64,000 nucleotides of DNA from Carettochelys insculpta (lineage: Eukaryota; Chordata; Testudines; Carettochelyidae). The stretch covers positions 26,744,501-26,808,500 of the forward strand of contig NC_134146.1 of assembly GCF_033958435.1 (NCBI RefSeq). The letters run 5' to 3'. The notes under the pieces are model-generated. The model was not told the origin of the DNA, searched no databases, and saw nothing but the letters and a program-made list of their open reading frames with translations. Positions 36,080 to 45,368 of this stretch are shown here, one piece after another. The position numbers were made by a program, and so were the translations under genes. Every line of letters begins with the position of its first letter. The stretch's first letter is position 1.

Positions 36080-37544
36080 GATATGCTTTCACAAAAATTT
36101 TAGATTTTTTTCTGAAACTGAATTTTCTTAACAGAAATTTGTCAGATTTATCAACTTGATGTTATTTTTACATTAAAAAAGGTGATATTTTTTTTTGTAG
36201 AACAAGGCAAGTGCATATTGAACTATTGCCCCCTTCTGTTCATTCAGCTTAAGTATGCTGCATAAGATGTATTTAAACTACCAGCACTCAGAACAACCAA
36301 CTACGGAGGGCCTGTAATCAATTTATTTCTGTTTAGACTGGTGATAGTTATGTGCAAACTGCTTCTACTTGACCCAGTTTGCTTTAATCCGCACTGAACT
36401 ACATGGGATTGGAGAAGAGAAGATTCATATAAATGTAACACTGTTTATAGAGCTTAACGTAAGCAAGTAAACCTTTTTTGTGTATAGAAGTGAAATTTAA
36501 TTTAATTTGCTATTTTTTTCCATTACGGTGCTGATGTTTCATAATGCTACATAGTAGCACTTTAAAACCAAACAACAAAAAACAAAACAAGCAAACTTCA
36601 AAAAAACAAAAATACCCAACCCTTACAACAGTGATGTGCGCTACAGTGGCTATCTGTTTTGACAGTGTGAAATATTTTTGGTCAATGATTTTCACACTAC
36701 AGATGGTTATTGAAGTAGCAATTACTACAGTCAGTTGTGGTGATAGATTCTCTACCAGGTAGATCTGGCAGCAAAATTTTGAATTTTAAAATTTTTATGA
36801 TGGAAGCAAAGGAACAGAATGTTCCATTTTTCAATTTGCTCTGTTGCCCAGGGAATTAATTACTTCTGCTATTTTGTTGTTGTCTTTTCATTTCCCTCAG
36901 GGCTTGTCTTCACTACTGATGCAGTAGTGCCAATTTAGTACTTCTAGTGAAGATGCATTGCATCAACGGGAGAGAAATCTCCTGTCCATGTAATTACTCA
37001 CCTCCCCCTGCTGCTGCTGCTGCTGCTATTGCTGGCTCTGGTCTGGCTGTCCCCAGCTTCGTCCCTTCCAGGAGCATGGAGCCAGACACACTCCACATTG
37101 TCTAAGGGCCTGGTGAGGTTGTTAGCTCACCTGTATGTCAGTTTCAGTGGTATTGTAGATACTACCATGAGTTAGGAGCACACAGGCAGGTTGGTCTGGT
37201 GGACTAAGTACAAAAAAGAGTCAGTAATTCTGAACTTTAATACCAGGTCTACTGCTGACTCTGTGTGCCCTCAGTTAAGGTTATCAATATCATTGTCAGT
37301 TTGATCATTTGTGAAACGGGAAATAAGAATCATAGAAAAGAAAAAGCATTTATAAAGTACCATGTCCAAACCAAGATCAGTCCAGTGCTTTTCAGAACAA
37401 AAGTCAGGGTAAAATCAGTTCATTTGAAAGACAGTATCCCATTTTACAAACCTGTTAGTCTGTCACTTACAGTCATGATAGCCAAATGCTGTCGAACTTG
37501 CTTGATTTTCTTCATTGTCATGGGAGGGAAAAAGGGAATATAAC
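36080..37544. other. Unique AT-rich DNA, no gene seen
   Basis: A-rich patch at 36575-36615 and the CTG run. The 92-codon plus frame at 37265-37543 has no domain. Confidence 0.55.
37004..37034. repeat. Short CTG repeat
   Basis: Imperfect (CTG)n, about seven units, next to CTATTGCTGGCTCTGG. No coding frame is supported. Confidence 0.7.
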
Positions 37545-37735
37545 ATAGAATCGTAAGCATTATCATGCTGGATCATATTGGTGCTTCATTCTATCTCTGA
37601 TAGTAGTCAGTTGCTTCAGAGGAGATGCAAGAAACAAACTTAATGGTTGATTTTTGGGTTGAAATATGGGGATTTATATCCTTTCTACATACCAGGGCTC
37701 TGACTGGCTTAATAAACAGTGGTGTAATATTCTGG
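37545..37735 (-). mobile_element. CR1 3' tail fragment
   Basis: Contains ATCATGCTGGATCATATTGG, TCTCTGATAGTAGTCAGTTG and CTTCAGAGGAGATGCAAGAA, matching the reverse complement of a common CR1 3' UTR (catgctggatcagaccaatgg-like). Non-coding. Confidence 0.6.
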
Positions 37736-38638
37736 CATCACTTGCGTACTGGCTTCTCGTTCTTCAGATTATAACTTTTTAACCATTTTTTTTAAAGTAA
37801 GCCTCTGTATATTTGCCAAGAGAGCCTTAAAACGTCTCCTGATGTCAGTGATCTTTGCCTGTGTAAAGGCCAGCAGACCCAGCTCATTGGCAGGAGGGAA
37901 TGAACTGGCAACCTTAGGGGCTAAACCCTTTGTACTATTCTTATTGTGAATAAATAATAGACAGTGAAAATGTGGTTTTCATTTTTTTATATGAGTTTAT
38001 ATTTTTTGGCTGAAAAGAAAGGGTACTGAAAAAACAAAAGAAAAATGGGTCCTGACTATATAAAGTCTGGGAAACCCTGCACTAATTGATGTTCTATGCA
38101 GCTTCCCTCCCACTGCCTGTAGTCAGTTTTTTCTTTACATGCCCACTGTTATATTATTGTGGATCACATCTATTTCACAGTTTGGGGTTATAACCCCTCT
38201 GAAGGGGCAATATGTAGAACTCTTGGCACTTTTCTGCAAAGGGTGAATTTCACCTGTTTGCATGTAAGATATTTATTTTGTCTTAGCTAATATAAACTAG
38301 AGCATATATCTAGAGCCTTTTATGCTGAAATAGACACTGTACACCTATCCTTTGATTTACAGACTTTGTTTTATGCATTTTCTCTAAAACAATGTAATTT
38401 GTTGCCAATTTTTCAATTTACAAACATATTTTCACTACAAAGAAGGACTAACTTTTGTCCAAGCATCTGCTTTATAAGTAACAAATGTGGAGGAATGCAG
38501 CAGACTGCAGTGCGAGGCTGGCTCATTTCCCTCAGCCGCCCAGCTCTTCCCAGTTGGTTTGTATGTTTTGTTGTGGTCGTTTCTTCTTGACTGTGAGTGA
38601 TATTAATCTTCAAATATCTTCTGTTACTTTTGATCATC

Positions 38639-38884
38639 ATGGGTCCTAGACATGAAAAAGTTTCTTCAGGAGCTATCACTGAGGCCAAGAAACCAAGGAA
38701 AGCAATATCTGTTGCTATCAAAATTGAAGTTATTAAAAGAATTGAAGAGGTCCAGCAATTAGAAGTCATATATTTGGCAATGAATTTGGCAGCATTGACA
38801 GTGTACACAATCTTTGTGCAGAAAGAAAAGATAAAAGAAATGGCAGAAATGTATGTTGGTGCAGCTAAAAGTTGCATTGAATAA
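38639..38884 (+). pseudogene. Tigger transposase, N-terminal DNA-binding part
   Basis: From ATG at 38639 the frame reads KKPRKAISVAIKIEVIKRIE, then a second helix-turn-helix segment TVYTIFVQKEKIKEMAE. This is the CENP-B/psq-type HTH of pogo transposases, with the typical (K)RKAISLETKLEIIKR motif shifted only slightly. It stops at 38884, about where the second HTH (CENP-B DNA-binding) domain should follow, which continues with decay to 39210 ([12 protein letters not shown] at its end). Confidence 0.8.
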
Positions 38885-39210
38885 CAAAGGCCAGGGATGC
38901 AATAATGGGGAAACTTGAAAGACTTTTAATACATTGGATTGACAGTCCTAATGAATGCAAGATGCCTTTTGAGCTTCCTCAGCATAAGGGAGAAAGCCCT
39001 GTCTTTGTTTGAGGACCTGCAGAAGAAACCCAAGGAAAAAAGGCAAGTTGGGGCCACCAAAGTAAGGTTCAAAGCAAGTCACAGTTGGTTTGAGTACTTT
39101 AAAGTGCATTCACATTATTGTAATCTGGTGTTACAGGAGAAGCAGCATCTGCTGATTTTCAGGAAGTTAACATTTTCCCAGCTGCATTGCAATGGATAAT
39201 TGATGAAGGT

Positions 39211-39633
39211 TCAGCGAAGGGCAACAGAAATGATTAAGGGTCTGGAGCACAAGACCTATGAGGATAGGCTGAGGGATTTGGGCTTGTTTAGTTTACAGAA
39301 GAGAAGACTTAGGGGTGATTTAATAGCAGCCTTCAACTTCCTGAAGGGGAGCTCTAAAGAGGAGGGTGAGAAACTGTTCTCAGTGGTGTCAGATGGCAGA
39401 ACAAGGAGCAATGGGCAGAAGTTGAAGAGGGAAAGGTATAGGTTAGATATTAGGTGGTGAAGCATTGGAATGCGTTGCCTAGAGAGGTGGTGGATTCTCC
39501 ATCCCTTGAGGTTTTTAAGTCCCAGCTGGACAAGGTCCTGGCTGGGATGACTTCGTGGGGGTTGATCCTGCTTGAAGCAGGGGGCTGGACTAGATGACCT
39601 CCTGAGGTCCCTTCCAGCCCTGTGATTCTGTGA
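39211..39633 (+). mobile_element. CR1 3' fragment nested inside the Tigger transposon
   Basis: Encodes the CR1 C-terminal RT region ([33 protein letters not shown], then [17 protein letters not shown]) and the 3' UTR with GGGCTGGACTAGATGACCTC, ending TGATTCTGTGA, the ATTCTATGA-type CR1 tail. It interrupts the Tigger transposase between IDEG and YSPKQIF, which join in sense across the insert. No duplication of more than a few bases is visible. It therefore inserted after the Tigger element. Confidence 0.92.
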
Positions 39634-40644
39634 TATTCTCCAAAACAAATCTTCAGTATTGATGAAATGGGGCTTTTCTGGAAAATAATGCTTTTTCAAA
39701 CCTTTATTTCACGGGATAAAACAAAAGCAACAGGCTTCAAGGCCTTGAAGGATCAACTGCCATTACTTGTTGTTGGATATTTGGAAGGAGACATGAAATT
39801 GAAGCTTCTCTTTGTTTATCATTCGGAAAATCTCAGGATGCTTAAAGGCTGAAATAAGGCGTCATTACCTGTGGTCTGGCATTCCAATCAAAAGACATGG
39901 ATGACAAAGCAGGTTTTTGCTGATTATATAACAAACTACTTTTCATCATTCACCTCTAAATATTGTGCTGAAAATAATAAATATCTGCTGATTCTCAATA
40001 ATGCTCCTGGTCACCCTGTCAATGCTGAAGACTACGGCGTTAACATTTGAGTGTTTTTCTTTTTTGCCCCCAAATACCACTTCCATCCTTCAACCAGTGG
40101 ATCAACACATCACTGTTACATTCAAAGCTTTCTGTCTGCAACTGGTGGTGAGGTTTCTTGTATCTACGTCAGAGGGAGAAGACAAACAAACAATTAAGCA
40201 GCTGTGGAAGAACTACAATGTCTAGATGGCTATAGGAAATATCACAATTACATGAAATAAAATTACTGAAAGTATCCCTAATGTTGTCTGGAAAAAGCTA
40301 TTGCCAAAATATGTTCTTGATTTCCCTGGTTTTGAGGGCAAAGTGAAAGTTATTCAAATTCTATTGTGCAAGCAGGATTCAATGAGGTAGGCACAGGTGA
40401 TGTTAAAGACCTGTTGTTGTCTCATGGTGAAGGATTGCCTCATGAAGAATTAATTCAGCTGGATGCAGAAAGATTATCAGAAAAGGAGGAAGAAGAATTG
40501 GATGAACTGCAAAGAATGCTGGAAACCAAAATACTCTCAAAATTCTTCAGTACATTGGAGGCACCTACACAAATTTTTGATGACAATGACCCAAACTTAG
40601 AATGGAGCTCACCATGCAAGCAGCAAATTCATAAAGTCATTTGA
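39634..40644 (+). pseudogene. Tigger transposase, DDE catalytic part
   Basis: Resumes after the CR1 with YSPKQIFSIDEMGLFWK, where the D of IDE is the first catalytic acidic residue. It continues GFKALKDQLPLLVVGYLEGD, a broken LLILDN-type block near 39990, the hallmark LPPNTTSILQPVDQ (40067-40108), and an acidic C-terminal region (EKEEEELDELQRMLE) ending at 40644. Several stops and at least one frameshift; not functional. Confidence 0.82.
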
Positions 40645-41664
40645 TGCTATCAGGAGTTTTAAGACAGGAAAAAGAAGACTGCAGTACAAACTTCAGTTCT
40701 GTCATTTTTTTTCAACCCTCCACCTCATCACCTCCTCCTAAGCCCTCATCACCATCATTTGATCCTCAACCTCAAATGCTGAAGCTAAAACTTGAATTAA
40801 GAAGGTCGAAGTCACTATAGAGCTGTTTCCACTGATGATACAGATGATCCCATGGAACTTGCATCAATGCCACCTTCTTCACCACTATCTCAGAGCTGTC
40901 TAATGGTAATAAATGTCGTAAAAAATAAACTAGCACTGTTCTTGTTTTTATGATTGCATAGTATTGTAACGTGGGAAAAATACTGGGTGATTTTTTCATT
41001 TTTTGGGAGTTGGAAGCGAATCAGAATTTTTTACATTGAAATTAATGGGAATTTCATTTTTGATTCATGAATTTTCACCGTACAAACAGTTTTCAGGGAA
41101 CAAATTATGTTTGTAAACCAAGGGATAGGTGTACTCATTTTACAAGGCATATGTATAAGGAAAAGAGATTTGCTATGTTTTCCTGTGAATGAGTTGAAAA
41201 TGTAGGTTCCCATCCTATGGGGCCTGAGATCCCATAGCTCTCATTGCTATCACTTGGAGTTATTTAGCACCTCACAGAAGCATCCTCTTAAATTGTTGTT
41301 CAAGTTGTACTGTGCACACATAATGTATCTGTATGAAACGTAGGAAGCTATTTTGTTTCATTTTCAAATGTTTATATTTCAATTTTCAGTAGAAGTGATT
41401 GTTCCAGATGAATATTTTCTTCACTTTTCCCCTAATTTCATCATTTTTGCTTTTCTCAGTAAACTCGTGGGACTGGGAACAGGGATAACTGGGGAAATTA
41501 AAAAGGCCGTTGTTTTTTCTTTTTAAAAAGTCTGTTACCATAATGTTTCCTTATTTAAAAACACCATCAAAAGACTATCAGTCTGCAATGTATAAATCAA
41601 GATGAAATTAAAGGCTCTGTTTGATTCATCTGGTAGGTTTCATTCAAGAAAATACATTTTATAG

Positions 41665-41869
41665 TAGCAGAGAGGAAGCCGTGCTAGTCTATACACTATC
41701 GAAACAAAAAGCAGTCAAGTAGCACTTTAAAGACTAGCAAAATAGTTTATTAGGTGAGCTTTCGTGGGACAGACAACATGGTCTGAAGAAGTGGGTCTGT
41801 CCCACGAAAGCTCACCTAATAAACTATTTTGCTAGTCTTTAAAGTGTTACTTGACTGCTTTTTGTTTTG
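41665..41869 (+). mobile_element. Fold-back PLE-tail insertion, 10 bp duplication
   Basis: Left arm begins with the outer terminus (TAGCAGAGAGGAAGCCGTGC); the inverted right arm stops earlier, at TTTTTGTTTTG. Flanked by CATTTTATAG (41655-41664 and 41870-41879). Arms are about 95% alike, so the insertion is young or the arms formed in one event. Confidence 0.88.
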
Positions 41870-42335
41870 CATTTTATAGATGTTGGATAGCTAGACAGTT
41901 TGAAAATGGAAGAAAGGTTTCTCCGCTAGATGGTGCTGTGTAACTTTTCTTCTTGTAGAATGAGCAAAATACGTTGCTGAGCCTCTCATCCATTAAAAAT
42001 TATCCCTATATCTCTTGCACACATGACTAACTTTCTTAACACTGAGCTGAAGTAATTTCAGTTTTCTTTTGTGGGTCATGCAATGTAGCAGTAATGTCCA
42101 GCACAGAGGGATGTATAATAATTTTAGTTTTATTTAATTGTATGAATTGATCTGAGGCATTTAAACATGGAAAAAAATAAAACCAGGAGACAAGAAGTAC
42201 ACCTAGGAAATCATGCAGTAGCACAGGAATTAGTTTTCAGCATGATCAAATTATTGTTTCCTTATAGCTATTTCCCTGCTAGCTGGCTAAAAAGAATTTT
42301 GATTCTTCAACTATACTGGGGGAAAATGTTGTACG

Positions 42336-42630
42336 GCAGTGGTCTGCAAACTTCCTTGCCCCGTGATCCCCTTGTGACCACAAAAATTACTTTACGACCG
42401 CAGGAGAGGGGACTGAAGCCTGGGCCTATCAAAGCCTCATCGCCAGGTGGCTCAAGTCTGAGCCCCACCAGTTTGGGCAGAGGTGGCCAAAGCTAAAGCT
42501 CAAGAGCTTAAGCCCCATGCAGGAGCCTTTAATCTGAGCACAAGCAAGACTCAGCCAGTCCTGGCAACCCCATTCAGATGGGGTCACCACCCACTTTGAG
42601 ATCCCAACCAGATTTTGAGAACTGCTTCTG
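42336..42630. mobile_element. hAT-like MITE
   Basis: Left CAGTGGTCTGCAAACTTCC and right complement of CCAGATTTTGAGAACTGCTT, i.e. CAGTGGTTCTCAAAC-type ends; flanks share TGTAC. Internal GAGCCCCACC-rich sequence, no gene. Confidence 0.5.
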
Positions 42631-42659
42631 TACTCTAGTGAAAAGACACCATAGATAGC

Positions 42660-42770
42660 CTCAAAAACAGCAAGCAGTGCTGCAGCATCTTATAGACTAA
42701 CAGATATTTTGGAGCGTAAGCTTTTGTGGGCAAAGACCCACTTCGTCAGATGCATATATAGGCTCTGGCC
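42660..42770 (-). mobile_element. Single-arm PLE-tail fragment
   Basis: Reverse-oriented arm with GCAGCATCTTATAGACTAAC and AGCTTTTGTGGGCAAAGACC, ending at GTCAGATGCATATATAGG. On the minus strand the hammerhead-like core reads CTGACGA, stem GTGGG/CCCAC, then AAAA in place of GAAA. Confidence 0.7.
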
Positions 42771-43483
42771 CATCAACCAGATCCCAGGCCTGATACTTTC
42801 CTAATATCCTCCTAAGGTCTCAGAGGGTAACGAGTCTGCTGGCGCTCTGTCCCCTAGATGCGCTTTGACATACTCCTAATTCAGTCATTCCACACGTGTC
42901 CAGAAAGCTGAGATGGTGCATGTTCTGCTCTTTTTCTGAGCTGTAGTAAAGAACATATTGCTTGTAGTCCCAATGACCCATCCTTTCCAATACTAACAGT
43001 GTGAGCTGTGAATTTTCTTCTTGCCTCATGTCATCAGGCTACCCACCCTCTAACTGGGTTAGGGTGAAATGTTGCCTTTAGTGTCTTGCTTGTTTCTTTA
43101 GGCAAGTAGTGTCGAGTATAGGTAGGGATTCAGTAAGAACACTTCCAGTTTTTGTTAAGTGGGGTACTCAGTGGAGCTAATTAAATTTCAAGGCAAAAGG
43201 AATAATAATGCCCAAGGGTTTGTGAGAATCCCCTTGTCATTAATTTAAGGTACAGGAATTCTGTTGTGCAACTGGCTGCTGATTTCTGGTGGCCTAAAAA
43301 ACTACCTGGTGAATACTAGAGAGTCTGTTATCCTGGTCTTTCAGTGTAATTGTTTTAAAAATTAAGGATAGCTGTTAGAATGTTGGAGTGAGTAAGAACT
43401 AAATGTCTGCTTATAACTTGTATGCATGTTCAGAGTTTGTTGGCTAAATAGATATTAAGCATACAGATATTGAAAAGAATTAT

Positions 43484-43489
43484 TTTATT
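43484..43489 (-). terminator. Polyadenylation signal AATAAA for GPR87
   Basis: Canonical AATAAA on the minus strand, 61 bases beyond the GPR87 stop codon and inside an AT-rich run. It would give a very short 3' UTR. Other more distal signals may also be used. Confidence 0.55.
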
Positions 43490-43549
43490 ATTTACATGCT
43501 TTTACAAATACATTCTGGCACATGAACAAAAGTGTCTGCGAGGGTAATC

Positions 43550-44586
43550 TCATACGTCTGTATAATCATGATATATGCGCACTTCTGATCTTCTGACACT
43601 TTGAAGTGACCTGATACTTTCACTCCTGGTTCGCATATTTGATTTCTTGAACAGCCTTCGTGAAAATGATCTACACATGAAAAAGTAGATGATTGGATCC
43701 AGACATACATTACATGCAGACAGGAAAAGTGTCATTTCCTTGCAATAATACAGAATTTTATGTGCGGAATCATCTAAAAATTGATCTATGTGACTAAAAG
43801 TAAAGGGTATTCTACACAAATGATATGGAACAAAGCATGTGAAGAATACAGCCACAACAACTCTTATGCTTTGGTTGTGTTTTCGTTTTCTGCTTGATGA
43901 ACTGATAAACTGTTTGCTTGATTTGTATATGTACCTGGATATTGCAATATAACAGCCTATTAGCACTATAAGCACTGCAACAAACAGACAGGTATTGACA
44001 TAAATGACTGCTTCATGCCATTTTACTCCCAAGGGAGTTTTGAGTTTTATGCAGTCATCTACCTTTTTCTTTCCTGGATATTCATTGGTAAGAATCAAGT
44101 TTGGTAAAGCTAGGAAAGCCATAACAACCCAAACACATGCTGACAAAATCTTGGTGAAAGTAATACTGTACATTCTGGAATCCCCAAATGGCTTTACCAC
44201 TTTCAAGTACCGGTCAATGCTAATGAGTCCAAGAAACACAATTGTTGTATACATGTTTGCATAAAACAAAACTGAGGAATATCGACATAGAAAAAAGTTA
44301 AAGTTCAGTGGTCCCAGTCTTGAGTCCTGAATTATTTTAAATGGAAATGTCACTGTCATGAGAAGATCTGCAACCACAATGTTTTTGAGGTAAAAGATAA
44401 AGCTTGTTTTATTTCTGATGTGGAAGAAAATCCATACTGCTAGACCATTGAGTAAGATGCTTGCCAGAAATATAACAAGGTAAAGCACTGGCAAAACAAT
44501 GGTTGTAAATTCATTTTCTGTGGCGTTTCCGAGTAGACCTGTTGTGTAATTAGTTGAAATACTGTCTTCTTGGCCCATGTGATAAT
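43550..44586 (-). CDS. GPR87: GPR87, P2Y12-like G-protein-coupled receptor, main coding exon
   Basis: This exon encodes almost all of a seven-helix class A receptor of the plasma membrane, closely resembling mammalian GPR87 as I know it. In mammals GPR87 is an orphan or lysophosphatidic-acid-responsive receptor. Visible in order: an extracellular N-terminus with N-glycosylation sequons (NYT, NAT), TM1 with [11 protein letters not shown], a conserved TM2 (VVADLLM), a DRY motif in [11 protein letters not shown] after TM3, an [10 protein letters not shown] basic loop before TM6, the P2Y12-group TM6 signature [11 protein letters not shown]7 with [19 protein letters not shown] (DPxxY), helix 8 ([11 protein letters not shown]) and a C-terminus ending DYTDV. 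The open frame runs up to 44662, but an acceptor (T-rich tract then TATAG) ends at 44587, so residues before DYHMGQ are intronic. The exon enters at codon position 2. About 12 N-terminal residues, judging by the human protein, should come from an upstream exon; otherwise translation starts at the ATG at 44576-44578. No internal stops or frameshifts. Confidence 0.96.
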
Positions 44587-44612
44587 CTATAGGAATGATG
44601 GAAAAAAATAGT
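44587..44612 (-). promoter_or_regulatory. Splice acceptor of the GPR87 coding exon
   Basis: On the minus strand a pyrimidine-rich tract (CTATTTTTTTCCATCATTCC) is followed by TATAG and then ATTATCACATGGGC. Protein similarity to GPR87 begins just inside this boundary, and the residues encoded upstream (FFSIIP and so on) do not resemble any receptor. A palindromic MITE (44664-45064) lies about 77 bases upstream of the acceptor, leaving the tract itself intact. Confidence 0.75.
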
Positions 44613-44663
44613 GTAAGTGTGTTTTGATAATTGAACAAATGATTGCGGCAACTGTTCTCCAAT

Positions 44664-45064
44664 GGCTGTGTCTACACTAGCTCCCAACTTCAAAGAGAGC
44701 ATGGTAACTAGGGTGTCAGGAGATTATTAATGAACTGCTGTGGTGCATATGCAGCACTTCATTAAGCTAATTCTCCCCCACGGCAACTTTGAAGTGTTAA
44801 ACTTTGAAGTGCTGGCTTGCATGTAGCCATGGCTAACCCGCTGGTACTTTGAGGTGCTTGGGCAACTTTGAAGTCCCTTTACTCCTCAAAATTTTCCGCT
44901 GCTACACGGAAGCCAGCACTTTGAAGTTTAACACTTCGAAGCTGCCACGGGGAAGAATTAGCTTAATTAAGTGCTGCATATGCACCTCAGCACTTCATTA
45001 ACAATCTCCCAACACCCTGCTTACCATGCTCCCTTCAAAGTTGGGAGCTAGTATAGACACAGTC
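44664..45064. mobile_element. Long palindromic MITE, family A copy 2, in the GPR87 upstream intron
   Basis: Same plan as at 20135-20567: GGCTGTGTCTACACTAGCTC ... GAGCTAGTATAGACACAGTC, possible 3 bp flank AAT. It lies 77 bases upstream of the GPR87 splice acceptor. Confidence 0.85.
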
Positions 45065-45319
45065 AATGTGTGACATATTATTGTCTTTGGCTGAGCGAAA
45101 TGATTCTTAGGTGAACCAGTTTAGAAAATCTGAGCTTCCTTAATACAGTATCCTTTCATATTATACATTATGAAATAAAAGTGTATAGCACTTGTTAGCT
45201 ACGATAAAGCAGAAGACTGAAGGCATTGGCTGTTGTGTGCAGCTGGAGCATTTGCATAATTTAATTATTAGAAGAAACTAGGAATATGACTAAAAATGAT
45301 CATGCATTTTGACTCTTAC

Positions 45320-45368
45320 CTTCAGTTGTTAACCATAATGGTCATTGTCTTCTACAGAATACTTTGTT
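45320..45368 (-). other. Candidate leader exon upstream of GPR87
   Basis: A 49-base segment on the minus strand lies between an acceptor (CATGCTTTACAG) and a strong donor (CTGAAG, then GTAAGAG). If spliced to the GPR87 exon, the intron is 733 bp and contains a MITE. The exon has a stop codon in the GPR87 frame, so it could only be 5' UTR, with translation starting at the ATG at 44576-44578. Alternatively, entered in the phase left by the candidate exon at 48525-48654, it reads 12 codons and then TAA. No homology is recognised; support is from splice sites only. Confidence 0.3.

Larger units (their letters stand above)
38342..41131 (+). mobile_element. Tigger/pogo-type DNA transposon with complete ends
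   Basis: Terminal inverted repeats CACCTATCCTTTGATTTACA (left) and the complement of TGTAAACCAAGGGATAGGTG (right) are bounded by TA on both sides (38340-38341, 41132-41133), the target duplication of the Tc1/mariner-pogo superfamily. The interior encodes a broken CENP-B-like transposase and carries a CR1 insertion at 39211-39633. Without that insert the element is about 2.37 kb, a normal autonomous Tigger length. Confidence 0.93.

Noticed and set aside
1..43549. P2RY14, P2RY13 or P2RY12 coding exon
   Set aside because: Each would give a single frame of about 330-350 codons. No such frame other than GPR87 exists in the window.
43492..43710. 72-codon minus frame overlapping the GPR87 stop
   Set aside because: Out-of-frame shadow of the GPR87 3' end.
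44004..44264. 86-codon plus frame
   Set aside because: Antisense shadow of the GPR87 exon.
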